From the NCBI RefSeq assembly GCF_002561455.1, contig NZ_NTUP01000005.1, positions 1 through 64,000 of the forward strand: 64,000 nt of DNA, in the 5' to 3' direction. Of the stretch, positions 7,922 to 16,279 are shown one piece after another. A model generated the notes under the pieces. It had not been told where the DNA came from, did not search any database, and saw only the letters and a program-made list of their open reading frames with translations. Made by a program: the position numbers and the translations under genes. How positions within the stretch are numbered: the stretch's first letter is position 1; every line of letters begins with the position of its first letter. Source of the stretch: Bacillus sp. AFS015802. GTDB taxonomy: Bacteria; Bacillota; Bacilli; Bacillales; Bacillaceae_B.

Positions 7922-8701
7922 CTACAGACCATAAAATTCAGTTGTATTTTTGAACAATTGTTTATATACAGCTGCTTCTGACATGCTTTTTAATTCGGCC
8001 ACTTTTTCTATGGAGCGGTGCATCATGCCAGGGTGAGTCATTCTTTCTTGAAAGACACCTTCAAACCTCCAGGGACCGTCTGTTTCCACCATCAGCCCTT
8101 GGATCGGGTAGGCCCGGACCAGCTGCTGAATTTCCTTTTCATACAGGACATCCGGCGTAACAGAAACGAGGTAACCATTCCGGATTATCCTTTCAATCGT
8201 TCCGCTATCCCCCTTAAACCAATGAAAATGAGCTTTTGATATGGAATGCTTCTCCAATAAATCGCAGATGATGGGCGCGTGCTCATAAACCCCATGAAGG
8301 ATGATGGGTTTATTCAGCCGATTCGATTCAATGATAAAACGTTCCAACAGCTCTATATAAGGAGTGAGGACCAGTGAGGGATCTTCTTTCATTTTGTAAT
8401 AGGGTAACCCTACTTCTCCGATTGCCACCAGCTCTTGATGATGTCGCTGAATCCACACCAGAAGTTCCTGCACCTCCCTCTCTGAAGGAATCTCTTGTTC
8501 AGGATGAAAACCGGCAGCTGCCTTTACCCTTCCGTCCCTTTTCGCAAATGCTAGATTTTGCTTGGATGATTGGAGGTGAAAGGATACAGAAATGAGAGCA
8601 TCTACTGAGTAGAGGTCGAGCTCCTTAAGGATTTTTTCACGTTCTTCCTTTTCATATAAGTCCAGGTGAATATGAGCATCGATGAGGGATGGTTTACACA
8701 T
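7922..8701 (-). CDS. TatD-family metal-dependent hydrolase
   Basis: The product (259 residues) is a TatD-type amidohydrolase: metal ligands appear in DAHIHLD near the N-terminus, the conserved GEVGLPYYK block, HGVYEHA, HFHWFKGD and the late ETDGPW. Such proteins act as nucleases or small-molecule hydrolases. The ATG at 8701 overlaps the end of the thiZ-like gene and has GGAG nine bases before it, so the two are translationally coupled and it is the last gene of the TPP-riboswitch operon. A role in thiamine-precursor salvage, by hydrolysing an imported pyrimidine derivative, is inference from position only. Confidence 0.82.
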   Translation of the reverse strand: MCKPSLIDAHIHLDLYEKEEREKILKELDLYSVDALISVSFHLQSSKQNLAFAKRDGRVKAAAGFHPEQEIPSEREVQELLVWIQRHHQELVAIGEVGLPYYKMKEDPSLVLTPYIELLERFIIESNRLNKPIILHGVYEHAPIICDLLEKHSISKAHFHWFKGDSGTIERIIRNGYLVSVTPDVLYEKEIQQLVRAYPIQGLMVETDGPWRFEGVFQERMTHPGMMHRSIEKVAELKSMSEAAVYKQLFKNTTEFYGL

Positions 8702-9431
8702 ATTGAGATAACTCCTCAAAAATATCCGTTTTCCATTTCAGGAACTCCTCCGTTAAGAGAATCTCTTTGTTGCGCGGACGTGGAAAAGGCACTTTGAATT
8801 CCTTTTGCACACGAGCCGGCCGGGTGGATAATACGATGATCCGGTCTGATAAGAAGAGGGCTTCGTCGATATTATGGGTGACAAATAGAACCGAGCTGAG
8901 ATCCTCTTCCCAAATGGAAAGAAGCCACTTCTGCATGTCCAATCTTGTAAACTCGTCCAGGGCAGAAAAAGGTTCATCCAGGCATAAAAAAGATTGAGGG
9001 CTGACCAGGGCACGAATAAATGCGACACGCTGTTTCATCCCCCCGGAGAGATCATCAGGATAAGCGTGCTCATACCCCTTCAAACCTGCACGTTCAATCA
9101 TACTCATCGCTCTTTCCTTATCCCTCTTTCCATGTAACTCTTGACCTAGCATCACATTCTCGATCACCGTCCTCCACGGAAGGAGGGACGGACTTTGAGG
9201 CATATAGCTGATGGAGCCTCTACGGCCATTTATCGACTGGCCATCGAGCTTTATATCTCCTGAATCGGGTGTGAATAATCCACCGATTACGTGAAATAAC
9301 GTACTCTTTCCACTTCCGGAAGGACCAAGAATCGAAACAAACTCACCTTCTTCTACTTGAATGGAAAGATCATCGAGAATCAATTCCCCATCAAATGACT
9401 TGGACATATGTTGAATGGATAAGGTCGTCAT
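8694..9431 (-). CDS. Thiamine-precursor ABC transporter, ATP-binding protein (ThiZ-like)
   Basis: This 245-residue ATPase has a Walker A box (GPSGSGKST) near residue 36, the Q-loop region YMPQSPSLLPWRT, the signature LSGGMKQR and the Walker B LCLDEPFSALDEF. It belongs to the nitrate/sulfonate/taurine type used with NMT1-type binding proteins. It follows the permease by one base and overlaps the TatD-like gene. Control by the TPP riboswitch identifies the cargo as a thiamine pyrimidine precursor such as formylaminopyrimidine or HMP; which of these is not decided by sequence. Confidence 0.88.
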   Translation of the reverse strand: MTTLSIQHMSKSFDGELILDDLSIQVEEGEFVSILGPSGSGKSTLFHVIGGLFTPDSGDIKLDGQSINGRRGSISYMPQSPSLLPWRTVIENVMLGQELHGKRDKERAMSMIERAGLKGYEHAYPDDLSGGMKQRVAFIRALVSPQSFLCLDEPFSALDEFTRLDMQKWLLSIWEEDLSSVLFVTHNIDEALFLSDRIIVLSTRPARVQKEFKVPFPRPRNKEILLTEEFLKWKTDIFEELSQYV

Positions 9432-9432
9432 G

Positions 9433-10194
9433 TTACTTTTCCTCCTTTCGATTCCACTTCACCATGATTTTTTCTAATAAAAGGATGAGCCCAAAGAACA
9501 CCAGGCTTAGGAGCATGATCATGAAAATAGCGACAAAAACCCGGTCGGTCCTGAAAGAAGAAGAGGCGAGTGTCATATAGACCCCAATTCCTTTTTGGGC
9601 ACCAAGCCATTCAGAGATGACCGCTCCCATGACACTATAGGTAGCTGAAATTTTCAGACCTGAGAAGATGGACGGGAGGGCATGTGGCCATTCCACTTTC
9701 CGGAAAATCTGGCCTTTTGTTGCACCAGACATTTTCATATAAAGGATATACTCTCCATTCGTCTGTCTGAATCCGTCTAATGCCGAAACGGCTACGGGAA
9801 AGAAGCATATCAGCGTAATGACGATGATTTTCGGTAAAAGTCCGAACCCAAACCAGATGACAAGCAGTGGAGCCAAGACGATAATCGGTATATTCTGGGA
9901 CAGGATCATAAGCGGATAGATCGCTTCCCTTACCTTTGGCAGAAGATGCAGTCCAACCGCCGTGCCGATCCCGATGGAACAGCCAATCGCAAACCCAGCA
10001 ATCGTCAGGAAAGTCGTCGATGCAAGGTGCCCCTTAAACAGGGACCAAGAGGCCACCCCTTCTGCCCATATATCTGAAGGTGAAGGCATCAGCCATGCAG
10101 GTACTTCGAATATTCTAATGGTGACTTCCCAAATGATGAATAAAAGGATGAGGACCAAGAAGGGTCTCCATCCTTTTGAAATCCATGTTCTCAT
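9433..10194 (-). CDS. Thiamine-precursor ABC transporter, permease (ThiX-like)
   Basis: The 253-residue permease has about six transmembrane helices and the BPD_transp_1 cytoplasmic loop (DGFRQTNGEYILYMKMSGA) that contacts the ATPase. Its ATG overlaps the stop codon of the upstream thiamine-binding gene (ATGA), showing translational coupling. It forms the membrane channel of the ThiXYZ-type transporter encoded in this riboswitch operon. Confidence 0.88.
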   Translation of the reverse strand: MRTWISKGWRPFLVLILLFIIWEVTIRIFEVPAWLMPSPSDIWAEGVASWSLFKGHLASTTFLTIAGFAIGCSIGIGTAVGLHLLPKVREAIYPLMILSQNIPIIVLAPLLVIWFGFGLLPKIIVITLICFFPVAVSALDGFRQTNGEYILYMKMSGATKGQIFRKVEWPHALPSIFSGLKISATYSVMGAVISEWLGAQKGIGVYMTLASSSFRTDRVFVAIFMIMLLSLVFFGLILLLEKIMVKWNRKEEK

Positions 10195-10484
10195 CCTCTA
10201 TACTTCTCCGTTAAGTCGTTCATTTCGATCCCATCAGGCTGATATAATACTTTGATTTGGGAAATGACGTTCTGGCTGCCCATTTCAATCATCCGCTCAT
10301 TCATTTGTTCAATCACCTTGAATAAATCTGCCAGATTCCCCTCCATCGTCGTTTCTAATGGATGTACTTCATATCGAACTCCCGATTTTTCGATGATCGC
10401 GATTGCTTCATCAACATACGGAATCACATCTTCCCCGTTCTTTGTCTTCGGAATGATTTGGATACTTACGAGTGCGTTCCCCAT
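10191..10484 (-). CDS. MTH1187/DUF77-family thiamine-binding protein
   Basis: This 97-residue protein belongs to the MTH1187/YkoF-related family (DUF77), small ferredoxin-like proteins that bind thiamine or its pyrimidine. Features are ALVSIQIIPKTK at the N-terminus, YEVHPLETTMEG in the middle and a final helix. I chose the ATG at 10484, six bases after AGAGGTG; the upstream in-frame GTG lies inside that site. It sits between the substrate-binding and permease genes of the thi operon. It may buffer or sense the pyrimidine in the cytosol; it has no signal peptide. Confidence 0.85.
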   Translation of the reverse strand: MGNALVSIQIIPKTKNGEDVIPYVDEAIAIIEKSGVRYEVHPLETTMEGNLADLFKVIEQMNERMIEMGSQNVISQIKVLYQPDGIEMNDLTEKYRG

Positions 10485-10496
10485 TTTGTTCACCTC

Positions 10497-11483
10497 TTAT
10501 TTTGGTAAAAATTCGTTTGTGAATGCTTTCTTGCTTTCTAGCTTCTTATCTAATAAATCATTATCATACATCCATGCTGCATAGTTCTCCCACACTTCCA
10601 ACTTCTGTTCTCCCCATCTGTCGGCGTCATCTTTATATTTTGGTGCGAGCCATTCCTGACTTTTCATGACTAACTCTTCATCAAGATCGGGAGCTGCTCC
10701 TAATAGAATCTCACCAGCCTCTTTCGGGTTTTCGATGGCATATTCATATCCTTTGGATGTAGCCGCCAGGAAAGCTTTAACCGTTTCAGGATCAGAATCG
10801 ATCATTTTTTCATTCGTTGTCAGGACCGGAGTATAATAATCCAGTTTTTCAGAATAATCCTTGACGTACATCATGTTCAATTCTTCACCGCGAAGCTCTG
10901 CCTCAATACCTGTCCAACCATAATAAATCCAGGCGAAATCCACATCACGTTTAACGGCAGTAAAGAAATCGGTGTCACCCATATTGATGAAATTCACTTT
11001 TTCCACATCTGCATTTTGTTGTTTCATGATGGAATCCATAACGGCTTTTTCAACAGGGGATCCCCAGCCGCCATAGTTTTTCCCTTCGAAATCCTTTGGT
11101 TTTGTAATACCCTTACTCTTTGGTGAAGCAAACCCGGAAGTATTATGCTGGATAACCGCAGCAATGGATACGATGGGCACATCCTGAACCCTCGCTTGGG
11201 TTACACTTTCCTGATACCCTACCCCGAATTCAGCTTTCCCTGATGCAACGAGCTGATCGGCTCCCGCCTCTCCGGGCAGGATGATGTCTACATCCAGTCC
11301 CTGATCTTTAAAGTAGCCTTTTTCTTTCGCCACATATAATCCGGTGTGATTGGTATTCGGTGTCCAGTCAAGTACAACCGATACCTTTTTAAGACCGTCC
11401 TCCTTCTTATCTGCTGTATCTCCTCCACCGCTGCAGGCAGTCAATAGAAGTACAGAACAAATGATGAGCATCCATTTTTTCAT
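10497..11483 (-). CDS. Thiamine-precursor ABC transporter, substrate-binding lipoprotein (ThiY-like)
   Basis: This 328-residue lipoprotein has a signal peptide ending in LLLTACSGGG, so Cys near residue 17 is the lipidated residue. The mature part is an NMT1/THI5-like domain (VSVVLDWTPNTNHTGLYVAK), the fold that binds HMP-type pyrimidines. It is the first gene after the TPP riboswitch and terminator, and is followed by the DUF77 gene. It would capture formylaminopyrimidine or HMP outside the membrane. Confidence 0.9.
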   Translation of the reverse strand: MKKWMLIICSVLLLTACSGGGDTADKKEDGLKKVSVVLDWTPNTNHTGLYVAKEKGYFKDQGLDVDIILPGEAGADQLVASGKAEFGVGYQESVTQARVQDVPIVSIAAVIQHNTSGFASPKSKGITKPKDFEGKNYGGWGSPVEKAVMDSIMKQQNADVEKVNFINMGDTDFFTAVKRDVDFAWIYYGWTGIEAELRGEELNMMYVKDYSEKLDYYTPVLTTNEKMIDSDPETVKAFLAATSKGYEYAIENPKEAGEILLGAAPDLDEELVMKSQEWLAPKYKDDADRWGEQKLEVWENYAAWMYDNDLLDKKLESKKAFTNEFLPK

Positions 11484-11598
11484 GGTGATTCCTCCTTAGA
11501 TCTTTTGCGGTCGTAACGTTTTATTCCATTATTCTTCACTTTTGAAAGAGAATGAATGTACCCCACCGGCAAATCGAGTCGTTAGGCCCGGGACAAAA

Positions 11599-11632
11599 CA
11601 AAAAAACGCCCCAAGCTAAAGCCCAGGACGCA
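11599..11632 (-). terminator. Riboswitch-controlled terminator before thiY
   Basis: On the minus strand GCGTCCTGGGC pairs (with several G-U pairs) with GCTTGGGGCGT and is followed by seven T residues. It lies between the TPP aptamer and the first gene, as expected for the expression platform. Confidence 0.8.
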
Positions 11633-11665
11633 TCGTTAAACATGTTATGTATCGTTTAAGAGAAT

Positions 11666-11750
11666 GTTTCCTACGCTGGTATCAGCCAGTTCAGGTTCAA
11701 AGGGTCAGTATCTACAGGATACAATCTCAACCGGCCATCCCGGTCCCCCT
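11666..11750 (-). promoter_or_regulatory. TPP riboswitch (THI element)
   Basis: The minus strand carries the thi-box landmarks in order: GGGGGA and a P2/P3 arm with CTGAGA-like GTTGAGA, then ACCCTTTGAACCTGA, then the 3' element GATACCAGCGTAGG. These are the conserved thiamine pyrophosphate contact regions. Ligand binding would favour the terminator at 11599-11632 and shut off the transporter operon when thiamine is plentiful. I saw no clear promoter in the 60 bases between it and the upstream gene. Confidence 0.95.
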
Positions 11751-11809
11751 ACACGTGGAATATGAAATTAAACGTTATCTTCTTCCCTACTTTGCCATAG
11801 AACTGATGG

Positions 11810-12736
11810 TTATTCAAGCATTTCCTTCTCATTTTGAAAGACTCGATCGAAATCAGCGGAATCGATCAGTTCATCAATGAAAGGCAAGCAGGCAGAGCCA
11901 ACTTCTGAATCGCCATTTTGCAAGTGGTGAAACGCATATTGGAGAAGGAAGATCAAGACCATTGATGGCAGGAGCTGTTTTTCCTCTGATGACAATGGAC
12001 CACTCCTTTCATACCCTCTCAGGAAACCATTGATACATCGGAAAGAATGTTCTCTATCTTCCTTGATCTTGTTTTTGAGCATTCCTGCGAGGAAGTATCC
12101 GATGTCTGCCACCCGGGGTGCGATCCGCATCCGTTCAAAATCAATGATGCCGACGACTTCCTCTTCTTTCATCATGATATTTCCTGCATTGCAGTCACTA
12201 TGAACAAGTTGTTGGGGTAAGCACGTATAGATTGTCTCCCATCCCTCCACTCGATCGAGGACCCCCCTTCCCCACGTCCCCAACTGTGTGTGATCAAATT
12301 CTAGGACCCATTCTCTTATATGCCGTTCAATATCCCAGACGGCAATGTCGTTCTGACAGTGGTACTTGTCGAGGAGTTCGTGGAGGCTAGAAAGATAGGC
12401 TCCCGCATTAGTCAGGGAAGATAAAGAATATTCCTGTAACGGGAAGCCTTCTAACGCTTCATAGAGAGAATAGAGGTGCTCACCTTCTTGAACGAATGGT
12501 TGATTAGACCAGCTGCTCAACAGGGGTGATTCTACAAGAAGGCCATTTTCCAGTAAATAAGAGGTTACATAGAGCTCCTCCATCAGGTTACCGACCTTCG
12601 AATGCTCCCTTTTTTTCAAATAGAATGTCTGCCTGGAAGCCTCCACCATCGTCACATTGGGATGAAGATGGAGCGTATGGGTGAATGAAGGATCGACGTT
12701 CCAATTCCGTAATAGATCCCTAAGAGGTTCAATCAT
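11810..12736 (-). CDS. APH-family phosphotransferase
   Basis: This 308-residue protein has the aminoglycoside phosphotransferase/choline kinase fold. The catalytic loop reads HSDCNAGNIM near residue 181 and the metal-binding block IIDFERMR follows about 17 residues later, with the helix VADIGYFLAGML after it. The N-lobe is divergent. Related Bacillus proteins include the spore-coat kinases CotS/YutH and homoserine-kinase-like enzymes; the substrate here is unknown. It is transcribed alone, just upstream of the TPP riboswitch of the next operon, and is divergent from an aldo/keto reductase. Confidence 0.75.
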   Translation of the reverse strand: MIEPLRDLLRNWNVDPSFTHTLHLHPNVTMVEASRQTFYLKKREHSKVGNLMEELYVTSYLLENGLLVESPLLSSWSNQPFVQEGEHLYSLYEALEGFPLQEYSLSSLTNAGAYLSSLHELLDKYHCQNDIAVWDIERHIREWVLEFDHTQLGTWGRGVLDRVEGWETIYTCLPQQLVHSDCNAGNIMMKEEEVVGIIDFERMRIAPRVADIGYFLAGMLKNKIKEDREHSFRCINGFLRGYERSGPLSSEEKQLLPSMVLIFLLQYAFHHLQNGDSEVGSACLPFIDELIDSADFDRVFQNEKEMLE

Positions 12737-12822
12737 TTTTATTTCCTTTCAAAACGTAGTAATATACGGTTAGTATGACTGTGAAAGAATGTCTACATAC
12801 CATAGGAAAAGAGGTTTCATCT

Positions 12823-13725
12823 ATGCAAAGAATACAAATGGCAGAAGACTTATCATTCTCAAGGATCATTCATGGATTATGGAGACTTGCAGACTGGAAG
12901 CAGTCGAAGGAAGATACACTTTCCTTGATTCAGCACAATATTGAAAACGGAATCACCACCTTTGACCATGCCGATATTTATGGATCTTATACGTGCGAAA
13001 CCTTATTCGGTGAAGCTCTCGCCCTCGAACCTTCACTGCGGGAAAAAATGGAGATTGTAACGAAATGCGGGATTGTCCTGCCTTCTGACAATCGCCCTGA
13101 GCATCAAACACACCATTACAACACGAGTAAAAAACATATCCTCGCTTCGGTTGAAAACTCTCTTCAACAATTAAAGACGGATTACATCGATCTATTATTG
13201 ATTCACAGACCTGATCCCTTCATGAATGGTGAAGAAGTCGCTGAAGCCTTCACTCAATTAAAAGAAGAAGGAAAGGTCCGTCATTTTGGAGTGTCCAACT
13301 TTAAAGATCATCAGTGGAATATGCTTCAATCTTATTTACCATTTCCATTGATTACAAATCAAATTGAATTATCCGCTTACCATTTGGAAAACTTCGAAGA
13401 CGGCACGTTAAACCTTTGTCAGGAAAAGCGCGTGGCACCGATGGCATGGTCACCGCTGGCAGGCGGGGCGATCTTCAGGGGAGAAGATGAGAAAGCGGTC
13501 CGTCTCCAACATACTTTGAAGAAAATCCAAGAGGAAACGGGAGCCAAGGGAATCGACCAGGTTCTGTATGCTTGGCTGCTTAACCATCCGGCAAATATCA
13601 TGCCGATCGTCGGTTCAGGGAAGAAAGAACGAATCGGGCATGCGATTGATTCCCTTTCGATTTCATTGAACCACGATCAATGGTTCGAGATTCTGCAAAC
13701 TTCCATGGGACATGATGTTCCATAA
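12823..13725 (+). CDS. Aldo/keto reductase, YcsN/YdhF type
   Basis: The 300-residue TIM-barrel reductase uses NADPH to reduce aldehydes or ketones. It shows the family order FDHADIYGSY (catalytic Asp and Tyr), KCG, LLIHRPDP (His) and the C-terminal coenzyme-binding IMPIVGSGKKERI. I chose the ATG at 12823 because AGAGGT lies seven bases upstream; a longer frame beginning at 12775 has no such site. It resembles B. subtilis YcsN. Substrate unknown. Terminated by a strong bidirectional hairpin. Confidence 0.85.
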   Translation: MQRIQMAEDLSFSRIIHGLWRLADWKQSKEDTLSLIQHNIENGITTFDHADIYGSYTCETLFGEALALEPSLREKMEIVTKCGIVLPSDNRPEHQTHHYNTSKKHILASVENSLQQLKTDYIDLLLIHRPDPFMNGEEVAEAFTQLKEEGKVRHFGVSNFKDHQWNMLQSYLPFPLITNQIELSAYHLENFEDGTLNLCQEKRVAPMAWSPLAGGAIFRGEDEKAVRLQHTLKKIQEETGAKGIDQVLYAWLLNHPANIMPIVGSGKKERIGHAIDSLSISLNHDQWFEILQTSMGHDVP

Positions 13726-13736
13726 AATTGTACAAC

Positions 13737-13773
13737 AAAAAAGACGATCCTTTTTCTAAAGGTCGTCTTTTTT
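13737..13773. terminator. Bidirectional terminator
   Basis: AAAAAAGACGA and TCGTCTTTTTT form a stem between the convergent aldo/keto reductase and Fbp-like genes; it overlaps the stop codon of the latter. Confidence 0.85.
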
Positions 13774-13957
13774 AGTGAGCTATATCTCCACCAACATAAT
13801 ATTCAAGGTAGACATCCTGCAGTTCATTCATCGAAAGTTCATAGAGCTGCTTCCCGTAAGATTTATAAACGCCAATCCTCAATAACTGTTGGATATAGAA
13901 ATCCTTCTTTAACTCGGGTGTTTTTTTCTGTTGAGATTTCGTTTCTTGGTGTAACAT
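13772..13957 (-). CDS. Fur-regulated basic protein A-like small protein
   Basis: This 61-residue protein matches the FbpA-type Pfam family by the block LLRIGVYKSYGKQLYELSMNELQ. In B. subtilis FbpA and its relatives are small proteins induced on iron limitation that help the iron-sparing response. I chose the ATG at 13957, six bases after GGAGGG; upstream in-frame starts lie too close to that site. I could not find a Fur box in the upstream region, so iron control is not shown here. It is monocistronic. Confidence 0.75.
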   Translation of the reverse strand: MLHQETKSQQKKTPELKKDFYIQQLLRIGVYKSYGKQLYELSMNELQDVYLEYYVGGDIAH

Positions 13958-14094
13958 GTTCATCCCTCCAGTTGAGGATATACCCCAATTAGGGAGGACA
14001 ATAAACATTCTATCACCATTCAACGCCAATCACCTTAAGAAAAACGCTTCATTTACGCCTTTCTGCCGTCAGGTTTCCCTCAAATTACCAATTG

Positions 14095-14988
14095 TTACGT
14101 ACAGCAGTGATGATGCCCCTCCAGGACGCTTTCGCCTTCGATTTGGATGGTTGCGTGATGAATGTCGTATTCTTCTTCAAGAAATGCAGATAGTTGTAAT
14201 AACATCGCATCTCGATTCACATCATCCCTAACGACTACATGACAGCTCATAGCAGTGAATTCCGAGGTGATGCACCACACATGAAGATCGTGGACCTCAA
14301 TGACTCCCTGTATCTCCGACAGGCTCCTGCTTACTTTTTCCGTATCCACATTTTTAGGGGAGCCTTCCATCAAAATATGAATGGAATCCTTCGTCACCCT
14401 CCATCCTGAAATGACAATGAGGATGGCTACGATGACAGATGCGATTGGATCGGCCACATTCCAATTAAAGAAATAAATAAGGAGACCTGCTATGATGGCC
14501 CCCACTGAACCTAGCATATCACCCAGTACATGAAGGAAAGCACTTCGCACATTCAAGTTATGTTCCGTGTCCCCTCTCATGAGAATCCACGCAACGATCA
14601 CGTTCACAACCAAGCCGATGACCGCAATGATCATCATGCTTGGTGAAACATTCGGTGTGTCAACGAAGCGGTGGTATGCCTCCCAGAAAATATAAAGGGA
14701 AACCAGGATCAAGGTGATACCATTCAGAAAAGCGGCTACAATTTCAAATCGCTTGTATCCATATGTCTTCCCTTTATCTGACGCCTTTTCCCCTATATAG
14801 AAAGCGGCAAGACTAAGCCCAAGAGCCGCTGCATCGCTGAGCATATGCCCTGCATCCGAAAGAAGGGCGAGGCTATTTGTCACGACTCCCCCGATCACTT
14901 CAACGATCATAAAGGTAAAAATGAATAGGAAACTGATTAATAATGCTTTTTTATTTTGAGTGTGGCCATGACTGTGATCGTGACCCAT
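14095..14988 (-). CDS. Cation diffusion facilitator, CzcD type
   Basis: This 297-residue CDF exporter moves Zn2+, Cd2+ or Co2+ out in exchange for protons or K+. The N-terminus is His-rich (GHDHSHGHTQ), the metal sites are HMLSDAAAL and HVLGDML (both HX3D), and a cytosolic dimer domain ends in HHHC. Six transmembrane helices are expected. It lies downstream of cadC and a decayed cadA, and probably is part of the same metal-resistance unit controlled by CadC. Confidence 0.92.
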   Translation of the reverse strand: MGHDHSHGHTQNKKALLISFLFIFTFMIVEVIGGVVTNSLALLSDAGHMLSDAAALGLSLAAFYIGEKASDKGKTYGYKRFEIVAAFLNGITLILVSLYIFWEAYHRFVDTPNVSPSMMIIAVIGLVVNVIVAWILMRGDTEHNLNVRSAFLHVLGDMLGSVGAIIAGLLIYFFNWNVADPIASVIVAILIVISGWRVTKDSIHILMEGSPKNVDTEKVSRSLSEIQGVIEVHDLHVWCITSEFTAMSCHVVVRDDVNRDAMLLQLSAFLEEEYDIHHATIQIEGESVLEGHHHCCT

Positions 14989-15019
14989 ATGATATCCCTC
15001 ACTTTCGATCTTTTATCCG

Positions 15020-15379
15020 CAGTAGTCTAAGACCATTCCATCCGGTGCAGATGGATGATGACCGCCATGCTTGTTTCCCTCACTTCATCGGCTACGGCTA
15101 CAAGGGCTAAAGGAGTTTCCACCGTCCCAAATACCATGACGGTTTTCCCTTCACCATGGAGGCTATCGATTCCTGCTGGCACAAGGGTAAAATGGCTTGG
15201 GGATCCAGGGAAATGTCTTTTATCGCCGATGAGACCACTGATTCCTTTACCCGTATGAGATTGAAACTTAAACACTTCACTCATTTCTATAAACAAGGTT
15301 CAGTTCTTCCGCCTTTTTTATAAATGCGTGGCCAAGAGGGTGTGGGGAGTGAAATTCCAGGGCCGACATCATCTTCCAC
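15020..15379 (-). pseudogene. Remnant of a heavy-metal P-type ATPase (cadA)
   Basis: The minus strand just after the cadC stop codon can be read as SALEFHSPHPLGHAFIKKAEELN, then a stop or frameshift near 15295, then in the next part GKGISGLIG...EGKTVMVFGTVETPLALVAVADEVRETS...HLHRM. These are pieces of the nucleotide-binding domain of CadA/ZosA-type ATPases, in the right order. The metal-binding domain, membrane helices, the DKTGT phosphorylation site and the whole C-terminal third are missing. The piece is about 120 codons of an expected 700. It is a gene remnant between cadC and czcD, left by deletions. Confidence 0.85.
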
Positions 15380-15381
15380 TT

Positions 15382-15750
15382 CTAGTCACGTTCCTCCACC
15401 TCCATTTGGTGAGTTACAGCGATTTCAATCAATTGTTTTACGTGATGATCATCCAAGGAATAATAAACAAGCTTGCCTTTTTTTTTGAATTTGGCTAACC
15501 CCTGCTTCTTCAATAAACGTAAATGGTGGGATGCGGTTGCAGTGGAAGAACCTACAATATTGGCCACATCACACACACATAGTTCGTCTTCCTTTGTAAG
15601 TGCATACGCAATTTTCATTCTCGTTTGATCGGAAAGTGCTTTAAAGATCTCTGCTACTTTAGACGTATTTTGTGTCAAGACGTCTGTTTTTAAGCGACTG
15701 ACCTTTTCCCCTTCCACACATGCCACTTCACACACATCCGTTTCTTTCAT
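15382..15750 (-). CDS. cadC: ArsR/SmtB-family metal sensor CadC
   Basis: The 122-residue repressor matches CadC: an N-terminal Cys pair (CEVAC, near residues 7 and 11) and the Cys pair in ELCVCD on the DNA-proximal helix make the Cd/Pb/Zn/Bi site, followed by the winged HTH recognition helix TATASHHLRLLKKQG. Metal binding releases DNA. Two palindromic operators lie upstream. Its former partner cadA is decayed, and the intact downstream target is the CDF exporter. The reading frame is intact. Confidence 0.93.
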   Translation of the reverse strand: MKETDVCEVACVEGEKVSRLKTDVLTQNTSKVAEIFKALSDQTRMKIAYALTKEDELCVCDVANIVGSSTATASHHLRLLKKQGLAKFKKKGKLVYYSLDDHHVKQLIEIAVTHQMEVEERD

Positions 15751-15768
15751 CTAAGACACCTCTCCTAC

Positions 15769-15837
15769 ATTCAAATGCCCTTTTGAATATAGTATAGAAG
15801 AAAGCGTAAAAATATTCAAACATTCTTTTGAATGTTA
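15769..15837 (-). promoter_or_regulatory. Two CadC-type operators around the cadC promoter
   Basis: Bases 15769-15790 hold ATTCAAA/TTTGAAT-type arms around a short core, and 15811-15837 hold a second pair with ATTCAAA and TTTGAAT. A minus-strand TATACT (complement of 15791-15796) between them can be the -10 box. Spacing and sequence fit ArsR/SmtB operators; binding by CadC is inference. Confidence 0.6.
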
Positions 15838-15904
15838 TTTTTTTGTATTTACCACTGGTGTTCGGGGTAAGAATGGAATGCTTGGATTTTCCCCATGGAT
15901 AGAC

Positions 15905-15932
15905 AAAAAAACCCCGGAATGATTTCCGGGGC
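15905..15932 (-). terminator. Terminator
   Basis: CCCCGGAA and TTCCGGGG stem followed on the minus strand by seven T residues, after the 109-residue membrane protein gene. Confidence 0.85.
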
Positions 15933-15949
15933 TTACTGAAAAATAGTGA

Positions 15950-16279
15950 TTAATTTTGTTGGAGTTTTTTACGTTCTCGCTTCATGAAGAAGTCCAGGGT
16001 TACCCAAAAAACAACGGATGTAACGGCGAAGATCGCAATTGCAAAGTAGATGTCTTCCGTTTTCCAGTCTAATCGTGGAATAAGCAGGCCAAGTACGCCT
16101 GATAATATATAGTAGCCCCCAATTAATTGCAGGTATAAACGCCCAGTCTGGGACTTGATATTTTCCAAATAACCTTTTCCTGCTTTGCCGAAGAAAATAG
16201 CTATTCCTCTTAAAATGACATAAACCGAAAAGGCAATGATAAGGGCTACAACAAACTCTTGATTAAACACGTCTGCCAT
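15950..16279 (-). CDS. Small membrane protein of unknown function, 109 aa
   Basis: I do not recognise a named family. The protein has three hydrophobic helices (about residues 10-30, 53-68 and 80-97), a short loop after the first (GKAGKGYLENIKSQTG) and a basic C-terminus (KRERKKLQQN). I chose the ATG at 16279, which has GGAG upstream; an earlier in-frame start overlaps poorly. It is monocistronic with its own terminator. It lies between the metal locus and the CBS-domain protein gene, but nothing ties it to either. Confidence 0.65.
   Translation of the reverse strand: MADVFNQEFVVALIIAFSVYVILRGIAIFFGKAGKGYLENIKSQTGRLYLQLIGGYYILSGVLGLLIPRLDWKTEDIYFAIAIFAVTSVVFWVTLDFFMKRERKKLQQN

Noticed and set aside
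13958..14090. Fur box before the FbpA-like gene
   Set aside because: The family is iron-regulated, but no GATAATGATTATCATTATC-like 19-mer with an acceptable number of matches is seen.
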